A stretch of 64,000 nucleotides of DNA from Rhodobacter sp. Har01 (GTDB taxonomy: Bacteria > Pseudomonadota > Alphaproteobacteria > Rhodobacterales > Rhodobacteraceae). Shown here piece by piece: positions 46,646 to 55,053 of the stretch (position 1 is the first letter of the stretch; each line of letters starts with the position of its first letter). A model generated the notes under the pieces. It worked only from the letters and a program-made list of their open reading frames with translations. It searched no databases and was not told the origin of the DNA. The stretch covers positions 186,001 through 250,000 of the forward strand of contig NZ_JAJCTD010000005.1 in assembly GCF_020564565.1 (NCBI RefSeq), read 5' to 3'. Made by a program: the position numbers and the translations under genes.

Positions 46646-48409
46646 TTACTGATAGCAGTGCAGCGGGATCACCGCCATGGCCACGCCCGCGGGCACCTCG
46701 CCCGACATTTCGGCCCCGCTGCCGTCGCCCTGTGGCCGGCTGATCCGGTTCTGTGCCAGGAACGTCAGCAGCGGCCCCGAGGGCACGGCAAAGTTCATGT
46801 TCTGCGGCAGGCTGCCGGTCTCTTCCAGCACGGCCAGATCGTCGATCCGGCTGACCACCACGCCGATCACCGCGCCCTTCTTGTTCAAGAGCGGCCCGCC
46901 CGAATTGCCCGGCTGCACCGGCGCCGTGATCATCACCCGGTTGGAAGAGCCATCCGCCCCGCGCAGCGCGCTGACGTTGCCGGAGGTGACGGTCAGGCCC
47001 TGGTCAAGGCTGGTATAATAGGGATAGCCCAGCGCGGTGACGGCCTCGCCCAGCTTGGGCACCTCAAGCGCCGACAGCTTGAGCCAGGCGCCCGCATCGG
47101 TGGCACCGGCCAGCACCGCGATGTCCAGCGAACTGTCGGCGGCCACCACGTCAAGCGGGGTGCCGTCGATCATGGCGACGGCGCCGCAGCCTTCGATCAC
47201 ATGCGCGGCGGTGACCAGCATGGTGGGCGCAATGTAGAAGCCCGTGCCCGATCCCTTGAGCGTGCCGGTGATCTTCTGCTTCGGCGGCTCTGGCGCGGGT
47301 GCGACGGCCGTGCCGGGGGGCACCGCCGGTTCGGCGCCGGTGCCGGGCGCCCGGATCGGGGCCGGGCCGGGGTTCGCAACGCCAAGGCCGCCCGGAGACG
47401 GCGTCGGAGACGGGGCCGGAGACGGGGCCGGAGACGGAGACGGGGCGGGTGCCGGGGCTGGCGCAGGCGCCGGAGCAGGCGACGGGCTGGGCGTGCCCAG
47501 CGCGGGCGGGGCCGGGGCTGGCACCGGGGTTGCGTCGGCCACATCGACCGGCTCGGGCATCGACGGCAGCGGCGGCGCATCGACGCCGGGCGGCATCGGC
47601 CGCATCACCTGATCCTTGGGGTCGTTCGAGGCGACCTTGGGCGTCGGGGCGGCGCCGCCGGAATCGCCGTTGATCAACTGGTCGATCACCCCGCCTTCGG
47701 TCCAGATCAGCGTGGCCGGGCTACCGCCCTTGGTCATGCTGGCCGCCAGCAGGTTCAACTGCGGAAAGTAGTCGGGCGACAGCACGATCGAGACCGTGGA
47801 CCAGTTGCCCTGATACATGTCGGACCGGGCATAGGCGATATAGTCGCCCTCGATGGTGGTCGAGGTGATCCAGAGATTGTCATCGGAGAACTGGTAGGGG
47901 TCGGCGCCCGGCAACGACTTGGTCATGAACCAGTCGTGGATGTCCTTCATGGCGGCAAAGTCGTTGAAGCGGACGTAGAGGCTGAAATTCTCGTCGGCGG
48001 ACAGGAATTCCACCGCGTCGGGGTTGTCGACTTCCTTGAGGAACTCGAACGGGTGCAGGTAGGAGGTATTGGTGGTTTCCGAATAGAACAGCTGCCAGCC
48101 GTTCTTTACCCGCTCATCCTCCAGCGCCATGACCAGGTTGATGAGGTGGCGGTAAAGCGGCCGGTTGGTGCCTTCGACACGCTGGGTATAGGTCTCCAGC
48201 GCCGCCTGGGCATCGGGGTTCCAGATGCCGTCGGTGAAGCCGTAGTAGTCGGACGAAAACGCCAGCGCGGCCTGCAGCGTGGCGATGTCCTCGCGGCTCA
48301 TCGGGGCGGGGTCGAAGGGCTGGTCGGCCCAGCCCTGGGCCCGTGCGGCATCGGGCAAGGCCAGGACCAGGGTCAGGCAGAAGGCGATCAGCGTCCAAAG
48401 GGCGCGCAT
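46646..48409 (-). CDS. periplasmic trypsin-like serine protease with Pro-rich linker
   Basis: A 587-residue protein with a signal peptide (about 1-25). The N-terminal 260 residues include a peptidoglycan-binding-like repeat (FYGFTDGIWNPDAQAALETY) and an unrecognised region. A long Pro/Ala/Ser linker (about 290-385, PAPAPSPS-type) leads to a trypsin-like domain. The catalytic triad is His403 (TAAHVIEGC), Asp429 (SSLDIAVL) and Ser503 (QPGNSGGPL). No PDZ domain. It should act in the periplasm, perhaps tethered to peptidoglycan (inference). The linker is encoded by degenerate 12-base repeats (about 47395-47490). Confidence 0.88.
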   Translation of the reverse strand: MRALWTLIAFCLTLVLALPDAARAQGWADQPFDPAPMSREDIATLQAALAFSSDYYGFTDGIWNPDAQAALETYTQRVEGTNRPLYRHLINLVMALEDERVKNGWQLFYSETTNTSYLHPFEFLKEVDNPDAVEFLSADENFSLYVRFNDFAAMKDIHDWFMTKSLPGADPYQFSDDNLWITSTTIEGDYIAYARSDMYQGNWSTVSIVLSPDYFPQLNLLAASMTKGGSPATLIWTEGGVIDQLINGDSGGAAPTPKVASNDPKDQVMRPMPPGVDAPPLPSMPEPVDVADATPVPAPAPPALGTPSPSPAPAPAPAPAPAPSPSPAPSPAPSPTPSPGGLGVANPGPAPIRAPGTGAEPAVPPGTAVAPAPEPPKQKITGTLKGSGTGFYIAPTMLVTAAHVIEGCGAVAMIDGTPLDVVAADSSLDIAVLAGATDAGAWLKLSALEVPKLGEAVTALGYPYYTSLDQGLTVTSGNVSALRGADGSSNRVMITAPVQPGNSGGPLLNKKGAVIGVVVSRIDDLAVLEETGSLPQNMNFAVPSGPLLTFLAQNRISRPQGDGSGAEMSGEVPAGVAMAVIPLHCYQ

Positions 48410-48542
48410 GCCGGCAATCTCCAAAACGAATGCGTGTCGCAGTTGGTTGCATGCTGCCGCCGATTTGCGGCTTTGAAAAGCAAATCTTGTGTCATCCGGG
48501 GTCGGGGAAACCCTAGCCCGGCCGTCGCCGCCCGGAGGGCAC

Positions 48543-48998
48543 TCAGGTGATGCTCTCCAGCCGTTCCTTCGACATGTCGCCCGGCACGATAGTGACCGGG
48601 ATCGGCAGGCTGCCCGAACTGCGGCTCATGGCGGTGACCAGCGGGCCGGGGCCGGCCTTCTCGGTGCCTGCACCCAGGACTAGCACGCCGATCTCCGGAT
48701 CTTCGTTCACCTGCGACAGGATCTCGACCACCGGATCGCCCTCGCGGATCACCAGGTCCGGGTTGATGCCCTGCTTGTCGCGCATCCACTTGGCGAAGAC
48801 CTCGAAATGCGCCTCGATGCGCTCGCGCGCCTCGGCCCGCATCAGGTCGGCCACGCCCATCCAGTGCTGGAATTCCTCGGGCGGAATGATCGACAGGATG
48901 GTCACGCCGCCGCCGGTATGGGCGGCGCGCAAGGCGGCAAACCGCATGGCATTCAGGCACTCGCGGCTGTCGTCCAGCACGACCAGGAACTTGCGCAT
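48543..48998 (-). CDS. universal stress protein
   Basis: A 151-residue UspA-like protein. N-terminal MRKFLVVLDDSRECLNAMRFA and the C-terminal nucleotide loop with VLGAGTEKAG and GSLPIPVTIVPG, close to the GxxGxG(9)GS motif of ATP-binding Usp proteins. Cytoplasmic. It is a monocistronic unit downstream of the MATE gene on the same strand. Confidence 0.9.
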   Translation of the reverse strand: MRKFLVVLDDSRECLNAMRFAALRAAHTGGGVTILSIIPPEEFQHWMGVADLMRAEARERIEAHFEVFAKWMRDKQGINPDLVIREGDPVVEILSQVNEDPEIGVLVLGAGTEKAGPGPLVTAMSRSSGSLPIPVTIVPGDMSKERLESIT

Positions 48999-49056
48999 GA
49001 TCTTCCCCAGGACTTGCGGACGCGATCATGGCCGCGGCCCGGGGCGAAGGCAAGCC

Positions 49057-50376
49057 TCACGCGGCATCGGCTTTGGCGGCGGCTTGCGGGGCGCTGCGCC
49101 ACATCAGGGCCGAGCGCGCGCCGTTCAGCACCATCAGCGCGGCCCAGAGGCCGTGGTTGCCGAAAACAGGCACCAGCAGGGCCAGTGCCATGGCATAGAC
49201 GGCCACGCACAGGATCATCAGCTGCCGCATCGCGCGGGTCAGCGTGGCGCCGATGTAGATGCCGTCATAGGTCCAGGCTGCGCTGCCTACCAGCGGCGCC
49301 GCGACGATCCAGGCAAGGTAAATCCGCGCCTCGCCCCGCACCTCGGGCGATGTGGTCATCAGGTCGATCAGCGCCGGCCCGGCGGCGGCGAAGACCAGCG
49401 CCAGCGCCCCGGCGCCGGCAAAGCCCCACTGCATCGCCATCCGCGAGGCCCGCCGCACCCCGGCCGCCGACCGCGCGCCGACGGCCTGGCCGACCAGCGT
49501 CTCGGCGGCGAAGGCAAAGCCGTCCAGCGCATAGGCGGTAATCCCCAGGAACTGCAGCAGCACCTGATTGGCGGCCAGCGTGACGTCGCCCTCGCGCGCA
49601 CCAAGGAAGATGAAGGTGGTGAAGCTGGCCTGCAGCAGGACCGAGCGGATCATGATGTCGCGGTTGACGTCCAGCATCACCCGCAGCGCGGCCCGGTCGG
49701 CCAGCCGGGCGCGGGCGGCGGCGAAGACCGGCCCGAAGGCCCCGCGGCACAGCCACAGGCCCAGCGCCAGCCCGGTCCATTCCGCGATCAGCGTGGCGAG
49801 GGCCACGCCCGGCACGCCCCAGCCCAGCCCAAGCACGAACCACAGGTCCAGCGCGATGTTCAGCCCGTTCATCCAGAGCTGCAACACCAGCACGCCGCGG
49901 GTGCGTTCGATGGCGATCAGCCAGCCGGTGACGGCATAAAGCGCGATGGTCGCCGGGGCGCCCCAGATGCGGATGGACAGATACTGCCGGGCCAGCGTCT
50001 CGACCTCGGGGCTGGCCGGGGCGACCCGGAAGGCGCCCTGAAAGAGCAGCGCCTGGAACAGGATGAAGCACAGCCCGGCCGCCGCGCCGATCAGCAGCGC
50101 CCGGTACAGGATCGCCGCCCGCTCGGCGCCGTCACCGGCGCCATGGGCCTGCGCAGCCAGACCGCTAGTGCCCATCCGCAGGAAGCCGAAGATCCAGTAC
50201 AGCGTGGCCAGGATCACCGCGCCCAACCCCACCGCCCCGATCGGTGCCGCCTGCCCCAGTTGCCCCACCACGCCGGTATCGACCGCGCCCAGCAAGGGCA
50301 CAGTGGCGTTCGACAGCACGATCGGCCCGGCGATCCGCCAGATCCGGCCATGGGTCAGTTCGCTCGCCTCGGCCAG
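49057..50376 (-). CDS. MATE family efflux transporter (start uncertain)
   Basis: A multidrug and toxin extrusion transporter of about 440 residues with twelve helices (IWRIAGPIVLSNATVPLLGAVD at the start, later TLAANQVLLQFLGITAYALDGFA). The frame has no ATG, GTG or good TTG near the family N-terminus. A well-placed ATG (50388-50390, SD AAGGGAG) is in the wrong frame and stops after 11 codons. Either a frameshift near 50370, a rare CTG start (50376, used here), or an error. The frame stays open upstream to 50625. Confidence 0.75.
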   Translation of the reverse strand: MAEASELTHGRIWRIAGPIVLSNATVPLLGAVDTGVVGQLGQAAPIGAVGLGAVILATLYWIFGFLRMGTSGLAAQAHGAGDGAERAAILYRALLIGAAAGLCFILFQALLFQGAFRVAPASPEVETLARQYLSIRIWGAPATIALYAVTGWLIAIERTRGVLVLQLWMNGLNIALDLWFVLGLGWGVPGVALATLIAEWTGLALGLWLCRGAFGPVFAAARARLADRAALRVMLDVNRDIMIRSVLLQASFTTFIFLGAREGDVTLAANQVLLQFLGITAYALDGFAFAAETLVGQAVGARSAAGVRRASRMAMQWGFAGAGALALVFAAAGPALIDLMTTSPEVRGEARIYLAWIVAAPLVGSAAWTYDGIYIGATLTRAMRQLMILCVAVYAMALALLVPVFGNHGLWAALMVLNGARSALMWRSAPQAAAKADAA

Positions 50377-50586
50377 GACAGCCCCCGCATGACTCTCCCT
50401 TGCTTCTAGCGGCTTGCCGGCGCACCTGACACCCCCTGTGGTGATCCAGCCGAGCGGCGCGAAGGCCGCCGCATGCCTTTTGGCGCGCCTCTGCGCGCAA
50501 GCGCGCAACCGGCCTGGTCGCCCGGCCCCGGCGCGACGCCCGCCCCGCGGCAGGGGTTCGCGGCATCGGCTGCGGATGCCTCCGGC

Positions 50587-50643
50587 GGGGGTATTTGGAC
50601 CAAGATGAAGCTGCTTGCCCTTCATCTTGGCGAAAATACCCCC
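50587..50643. repeat. inverted pair of CTTCATCTTGG repeats
   Basis: GGGGGTATTTGGACCAAGAT... (50587-50610) faces ...ATCTTGGCGAAAATACCCCC (50620-50643) across 9 bases, so the pair can close as a hairpin of about 20 bp with a few mismatches. The same elements recur at 54809-54832 and 54971-54993, and a related one at 39405-39435. Confidence 0.8.
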
Positions 50644-50651
50644 AGGGGGTT

Positions 50652-50670
50652 TGGGGGCAGGATGCCCCCA
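50652..50670. terminator. hairpin next to the repeat pair
   Basis: TGGGGGCA-GGA-TGCCCCCA, 8-bp perfect stem, directly downstream of the inverted repeat pair. The same order (repeat, then GC hairpin) is seen at 54971-55022. Confidence 0.5.
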
Positions 50671-50750
50671 TCGCCCGAGCAGGAGCGAAGACGACGACGC
50701 GGAAAGAGGCTTGCGGCGCCCTTGCGCCGCGCCGCTGCATCACCGCGCGG

Positions 50751-51176
50751 TCAGGGCATCAGGAAATGTCCCGTCCCCTGCGCGAACAGCCGGCCGGGGT
50801 CATCCTGCCAGGCCTCGACATGGACCGATGCATAGCGCCGGCCCGATCGATTGATGCGGGCGCGGGCATAGGCATCGCGCGGCTGGCCGGCGCGCAGATA
50901 GTCCACCGTCAGGTCGATGGTCTTGGGCAAGGCCGAAACCGCCGTGCCCTCGGCCAGCCCCGACCAGACCAGGCCGACGATGGCCGTCACCTCAAGGAAC
51001 GCCGCCGTCACCCCGCCATGCAGGGCCGGCAGCACCGGGTTGCCGATCAGCTGCGGCGCAAAGGGCAGCACCGCGGTCAACTCGTCCCCCGCACGGTCGA
51101 AGCGGATGCCCAGGAAGCGCAGGTAGGGAATGCCCTCGGTCAGCCCGCGCAGGACCTCGTCGCGCGCGTCGCTCAT
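50751..51176 (-). CDS. PaaI-type hotdog thioesterase
   Basis: A 141-residue single-hotdog thioesterase of the PaaI/YbgC class. The family core LPALHGGVTAAFLEVTA and a final TGHFLMP are seen. Such enzymes free CoA from acyl- or aryl-CoA. Followed in the same direction by a second thioesterase gene, both upstream of the beta-oxidation regulators. Confidence 0.88.
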   Translation of the reverse strand: MSDARDEVLRGLTEGIPYLRFLGIRFDRAGDELTAVLPFAPQLIGNPVLPALHGGVTAAFLEVTAIVGLVWSGLAEGTAVSALPKTIDLTVDYLRAGQPRDAYARARINRSGRRYASVHVEAWQDDPGRLFAQGTGHFLMP

Positions 51177-51200
51177 CGCCGCCGCCTCATCCTGGCCGCC

Positions 51201-51632
51201 TCATCTTGGCCGGTCCACGGTGAAGGCCCCGTTCGCCATCGCCACCGGCCGTGCTTCGTCATCGTCGGTCGCCACCACGCTGACAAAGGCCACCGACCGC
51301 GTCATGTGGTGGCACAGCGCGCGGGCCCGGATCGTCTGGCCCGGGGTCGCCGGCCGCATGTAGTCGATCCGCAGATCCAGCGTGGCGGTCGAGAGCGGCC
51401 CGGCCGGGTGACACAGCACCGACGCGCCCGAGGCCGTGTCCATCAGCGCGCTCACCGCGCCGCCATGGATCACCCCGGTCGCCGGGTCACCGATCAGCCG
51501 CGTGTCGTAGGGCAGGGCGATCACCGCCCGGCCGTCGCCGATCTCTTCCAGCCGCAACCCAAGGGCCGCGGCATGCGGCAGGGCTTCGATGAACTGTCGG
51601 GCAATTGCGGGAACCTCGGCCATGGCGCGCAT
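51201..51632 (-). CDS. PaaI-type hotdog thioesterase
   Basis: A 143-residue hotdog thioesterase. The core is TGVIHGGAVSALMDTASG, a normal PaaI motif with the Asp/Gly/His catalytic set. AAGGGGG lies 8 bases before the ATG at 51632; a second ATG at 51623 is possible. It is divergent from the MerR regulator at 51739 and shares its promoter region. Confidence 0.9.
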   Translation of the reverse strand: MRAMAEVPAIARQFIEALPHAAALGLRLEEIGDGRAVIALPYDTRLIGDPATGVIHGGAVSALMDTASGASVLCHPAGPLSTATLDLRIDYMRPATPGQTIRARALCHHMTRSVAFVSVVATDDDEARPVAMANGAFTVDRPR

Positions 51633-51678
51633 CAAAGCCGCCCCCTTGGGCAAGTGCAACCCCCGGTGCAGTCTCTGG

Positions 51679-51695
51679 CGCAACCGACCGTTGCG
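51679..51695. promoter_or_regulatory. inverted repeat at the MerR promoter
   Basis: CGCAAC-CGACC-GTTGCG: perfect 6-bp arms that overlap the -35 box at 51691-51696. Candidate operator for autoregulation. Confidence 0.5.
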
Positions 51696-51719
51696 TCACG
51701 CCCGCCGCCGCCCTAGGCT
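51691..51719 (+). promoter_or_regulatory. candidate promoter of the first MerR gene
   Basis: TTGCGT (51691-51696) and TAGGCT (51714-51719) with 17-base spacing, 19 bases before the ATG. Confidence 0.6.
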
Positions 51720-51738
51720 GCTTTGCGGGAGACCCGCC

Positions 51739-52125
51739 ATGGCCGACGCAACCCGCCTCAGCTTCAAGGAAATGTGCGCGAAGTTCGACGTGACCCCGCG
51801 CACCCTGCGCTATTACGAATACATCGAACTGCTGTCGCCCGAGAAGGACGGCCGCGCCCGATTCTACGGCCCGCGCGAGGTGGCGCGGATGAAGCTGATC
51901 CTGCGCGGCCGCCGCTTCGGCTTTTCCCTCGAGGAAATCCGCCAGTGGCTGATGATCTACGGCAAGACCGGCGAGCGGTCGCAGCTTCAGGCCTGGCTGC
52001 AAATGGCCGACCGCCAGCTTGTCGACCTGGAGGGCCAGCGTCGCGACCTGGACACCACCATCGCCGACCTCAAGGCCCTGCGCGCCACCGCAGTCGAGGA
52101 ACTGGACAGGCTTCCAAAGCGCTGA
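51739..52125 (+). CDS. MerR family transcriptional regulator
   Basis: A 128-residue MerR-type regulator. HTH: LSFKEMCAKFDVTPRTLRYYE, broken here as CAKFDVTPRTLRYYE, with the wing LLSPEKDGRARFYG and the helix LKLILRGRRFGFSLEEIRQWL-type sequence. The C-terminal helix would form the dimer; no Cys ligand set for metal is present. It heads the beta-oxidation cluster and may control fatty-acid genes, similar to the LiuR/PsrA-type role of MerR proteins in this group (inference). Confidence 0.9.
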   Translation: MADATRLSFKEMCAKFDVTPRTLRYYEYIELLSPEKDGRARFYGPREVARMKLILRGRRFGFSLEEIRQWLMIYGKTGERSQLQAWLQMADRQLVDLEGQRRDLDTTIADLKALRATAVEELDRLPKR

Positions 52126-52145
52126 CCGAACGTCACCGGACGTCG

Positions 52146-52177
52146 TGACGTGACGTTACGCTGACGTCAACGTCAAC
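52146..52177. promoter_or_regulatory. ACGT-rich dyad before the second MerR gene
   Basis: TGACGTGACGTTACGCTGAC then GTCAACGTCAAC: repeated ACGT/GACGT half-sites with partial two-fold symmetry about TGACGTCA. It looks like a site for a MerR-type repressor of fatty-acid or leucine catabolism genes; identity of the protein is inferred from position. Confidence 0.4.
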
Positions 52178-52246
52178 CCCACTGGTAAACAGCCCGCACG
52201 GGGACCATCTGGCCCGCCAGTGAACCCCTGAGCCTGCGAGCTTGCC

Positions 52247-52696
52247 ATGACCGCCCCGACGACCGCTCCGACGACTGACCAGACGACCGACCAGACGACC
52301 GACCTGTTGACCATCCGCCAGATGTGTGACGCCTTCGATGTCACCCCCCGCACGCTGCGCTTTTACGAAGCGAAGGAATTGATCCGCCCTGTCCGCGACG
52401 GGATGAAGCGCCTCTATGCCCGCAGCGACCGGGCGCGGCTGAAGCTGATCCTGCGCGGCAAGCGCTTCGGTTTCAGCCTCGAGGACATTCGCCAGACGCT
52501 TGACCTCTATGACCGTCAGGGCTCGAACCTGGCGCAGATGGAGCGGACCTATGCCCTGGCGCAGGACCGGCTGGCGATCATGGAGGCGCAGCGCGCCGAA
52601 CTGGACGAGGCGATTGCCGAGTTGCAGGCCGAATTGCGGGCCGGCGCGGCGGTGATCGCAGAGGTGAAAAAGGCCGGCGGCGCCGCCGCCGCCTGA
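52247..52696 (+). CDS. MerR family transcriptional regulator
   Basis: A 149-residue paralogue of the gene at 51739. Its N-terminus carries a 12-base repeat coding TTDQTTDQTTD, unstructured, before the HTH (IRQMCDAFDVTPRTLRFYE and LKLILRGKRFGFSLEDI). The C-terminal coiled coil is longer than in the first. The gene leads directly, 33 bases on, to acyl-CoA dehydrogenase, so it is the best candidate for the cluster's own regulator. Confidence 0.9.
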   Translation: MTAPTTAPTTDQTTDQTTDLLTIRQMCDAFDVTPRTLRFYEAKELIRPVRDGMKRLYARSDRARLKLILRGKRFGFSLEDIRQTLDLYDRQGSNLAQMERTYALAQDRLAIMEAQRAELDEAIAELQAELRAGAAVIAEVKKAGGAAAA

Positions 52697-52729
52697 AAAC
52701 GACCGGAAGACCGAGGGAGGAGACTGAAG

Positions 52730-54505
52730 ATGCCCGGCTACACCGCCCCCGTGAAGGACATGCAATTCCTGCTGCATGACGTTCTGCAGGTCTCGAAGGC
52801 CGACATTCCCGGCTACGGCGATCTGGACGAGAGCTTTACCGAGGCCGTGCTGACCGAGGCCGGCCGCGTCGCCGCCGACCTGCTGGCGCCGCTGAACGCG
52901 GTTGGCGATCACGAGGGCTGCACGCTGGAAAACGGCGTCGTCCGCACGCCGGCGGGCTTTCGCGAGGCTTTCGCCAGCTTGCGGGCGGGCGGCTGGACCG
53001 CCCTCGATGCACCGGTCGAATTCGGCGGACAGGGCCTGCCCTACCTGATGCACTCGGCGGTGAACGAGACCTTCGTCTCGGCCAACATGGCTTTCAACAT
53101 GTATCAGGGCCTGACCCATGGCGCCTGTTCGGCCATCCTTGCCCATGGCACCGACGCGCAGAAGGCGACCTATGTGCCCAGGCTGGTGTCCTGCGACTGG
53201 ACCGGCACCATGAACCTGACCGAGCCGCAATGCGGCACCGATCTTGGCCTGATGCGCACCCGGGCCGAGCCGCAGGCCGATGGCAGCTACCGCATCACCG
53301 GGCAGAAGATCTTCATCTCGGCCGGCGAGCATGACCTGGCCGAGAACATCGTCCATCTCGTCCTTGCCAAGGCCCCCGGCGGTGGCGAAGGGACCAAGGG
53401 CATCTCGCTCTTCATCGTGCCGAAGCTGCTGGTGAACCCCGACGGCAGCCTTGGCGCCCGCAACGCCCTGCGGGCCGAGCGGGTGGAACACAAGATGGGC
53501 ATCCACGGCAGCGCCACCTGCGTCATGGCCTACGAAGGCGCCACCGGCTATCTGCTGGGGGAATTGCACAAGGGCATGAAGGCCATGTTCACCATGATGA
53601 ACGAGGCCCGGCTGGGGGTGGGCCTGCAAGGCTATGCCGTGGCCGAGGCCGCCTATCAGGCCGCCGCCACCTATGCCCGCGACCGCCTGCAGGGCCGCGC
53701 GGTGACCGGGGCGCAGAACCCCTCCGGGCCGGCCGACCCGCTGATCGTCCACCCCGACATCCGCCGCAGCCTGATGGAGCAGAAAAGCTTTGTCGAAGGC
53801 GCCCGCGCCTTCACCTTCTGGGGCGCCACCCTGATCGACCGCGCCCATCGCCTGGGCGACGACACGGCCGACGGCATCGTCAGCCTGCTGACCCCGGTGC
53901 TCAAGGGCTTCCAGACCGACATGGGCTTTGCGATGGCGGTGCAGGCCCAGCAGGTCTTCGGCGGACATGGCTACATCGAGGATACCGGCGTCAGCCAGTT
54001 CGTCCGCGACGCCCGCATCGCGATGATCTACGAAGGCGCCAACGGCGTGCAGGCGCTGGATCTGGTGGGCCGCAAGCTGGCGGCCGACGGTGGCAAGCCG
54101 GTGATGGCCTTCTTCGACCTGGTCAAGTCCGAGGTGAAGGCACACGACGGCGACGCCCGCATGCAGCCCTTCACCGAACCGCTCAAGACCGCCTCGAAAC
54201 AGATGCAGCAGGCGGCGATGTTCTTCATGGCAAATGCCATGAAGACCCCCGACGCCGCACTGGCCGGCTCGACCGACTTCCTGCACCTGGCCGGCCACGT
54301 CTGCCTCGGGCTGATGTGGACCCGGATGGCGAAGGCGGCCCACCAGGCGCTGGACGAGGGCCGCGGCGACGCGGCGTTCCTGCAGGCCAAGATCGCCACC
54401 GGCCGCTTCTTCATGGCCCGCCAGCTGCCCGCCTGCGCGCTGCATCTGGCCCGGATCGAGACCGGCGCCGATCCGGTGATGGCCTTGCCGGCCGATGCAT
54501 TCTAG
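52730..54505 (+). CDS. acyl-CoA dehydrogenase (large, with C-terminal PF12806 domain)
   Basis: FAD enzyme that desaturates acyl-CoA at C2-C3. It has 591 residues, longer than the 380 of short-chain enzymes, as it carries the extra C-terminal domain (PF12806). FAD/substrate signature [16 protein letters not shown], the catalytic region [19 protein letters not shown] and [18 protein letters not shown] (catalytic Glu in YEGANG) are in place. DmdC and FadE-type enzymes share this layout; the substrate is not fixed. GGGAGGAGACTGAAG precedes the ATG. Confidence 0.94.
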   Translation: MPGYTAPVKDMQFLLHDVLQVSKADIPGYGDLDESFTEAVLTEAGRVAADLLAPLNAVGDHEGCTLENGVVRTPAGFREAFASLRAGGWTALDAPVEFGGQGLPYLMHSAVNETFVSANMAFNMYQGLTHGACSAILAHGTDAQKATYVPRLVSCDWTGTMNLTEPQCGTDLGLMRTRAEPQADGSYRITGQKIFISAGEHDLAENIVHLVLAKAPGGGEGTKGISLFIVPKLLVNPDGSLGARNALRAERVEHKMGIHGSATCVMAYEGATGYLLGELHKGMKAMFTMMNEARLGVGLQGYAVAEAAYQAAATYARDRLQGRAVTGAQNPSGPADPLIVHPDIRRSLMEQKSFVEGARAFTFWGATLIDRAHRLGDDTADGIVSLLTPVLKGFQTDMGFAMAVQAQQVFGGHGYIEDTGVSQFVRDARIAMIYEGANGVQALDLVGRKLAADGGKPVMAFFDLVKSEVKAHDGDARMQPFTEPLKTASKQMQQAAMFFMANAMKTPDAALAGSTDFLHLAGHVCLGLMWTRMAKAAHQALDEGRGDAAFLQAKIATGRFFMARQLPACALHLARIETGADPVMALPADAF

Positions 54506-54558
54506 GCTGCGGCGAAACCCAGCACGAATTTCGCGCCCCGTCCGACCCGGAGGACCCG

Positions 54559-54771
54559 ATGCCCAAGCGTTTCCGCCTGACCCGCCGCTTCCCCGTCGCG
54601 ATGACCGAGGACGGCTACCGCCGGCTGAAGCGCTTTGCCACAGAGGCCGGGCTCGACGAAGGCGAGGCGCTGTCGTTCCTCTTCGAACACTTCGACAGTG
54701 TCATGCACAAGGACAACCTCACCCACCGGCTGAGGCTGTTCAACTCGGAACTGGAGGATCGCAAACGGTAG
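54559..54771 (+). CDS. small basic protein (70 aa)
   Basis: A 70-residue protein beginning MPKRFRLTRRFPVAMTEDGY, with RRLKRFATEAGLDEGEALSFLFEH and a charged C-terminus. A good GGAGG site precedes the ATG. The sequence has a ribbon-helix-helix-like look (short, basic N-terminus, two helices), but this is a guess. 53 bases after acyl-CoA dehydrogenase. Confidence 0.65.
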   Translation: MPKRFRLTRRFPVAMTEDGYRRLKRFATEAGLDEGEALSFLFEHFDSVMHKDNLTHRLRLFNSELEDRKR

Positions 54772-54808
54772 CGGGCGCACGGGTTGAGATGTCGGACGCC
54801 TTCGGCGC

Positions 54809-54832
54809 GAGGGTATTTGGGCCAAGATGAAG
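54809..54832 (+). repeat. CTTCATCTTGG repeat, inverted arm 1
   Basis: GAGGGTATTTGGGCCAAGAT followed by GAAG. Its partner arm is at 54971-54993, 138 bases away, so the two enclose the segment described next. Confidence 0.8.
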
Positions 54833-54842
54833 GGGCCAGGAT

Positions 54843-54940
54843 TCACCCCGTCCCGACTGTCCGTCTTGGCTATCCGGGGCTTCGGGACGGGGCTTCACCT
54901 CGGGCGGTCATCGGCTCCCCAGCCTGTACCGCGATGACGA
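54843..54940. ncRNA. candidate structured RNA between paired repeats
   Basis: Two stem-loops in a row: CCCCGTCCCGA (54846-54856) with TCGGGACGGGG (54882-54892), 11 bp perfect; and GTCATCG (54907-54913) with CGATGAC (54932-54938), with an inner GGCT-CCCC-AGCC. No coding frame fits. It is bracketed by the inverted repeat arms at 54809 and 54971. Either strand could be transcribed; no confident promoter found. Confidence 0.35.
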
Positions 54941-54970
54941 GACTAGGATGGCTTGGTTAACAAATGCTTG

Positions 54971-54993
54971 CTTCATCTTGGTGAAAATACCCC
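54971..54993 (-). repeat. CTTCATCTTGG repeat, inverted arm 2
   Basis: CTTCATCTTGGTGAAAATAC then CCC, matching the right arm at 50620-50643 with one change. A GC hairpin GCGGGGGT-GTGAA-ACCCCCGC (55002-55022) follows. Confidence 0.8.
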
Positions 54994-55053
54994 ACGGGGG
55001 TGCGGGGGTGTGAAACCCCCGCTTCGACCGCGGATGCAAGAGGAACGGCGGCA

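Noticed and set aside
46289..48550. 753-residue plus-strand frame with many Gly/Arg repeats
   Set aside because: Antisense of the protease gene; the repeats mirror the Pro/Ala linker.
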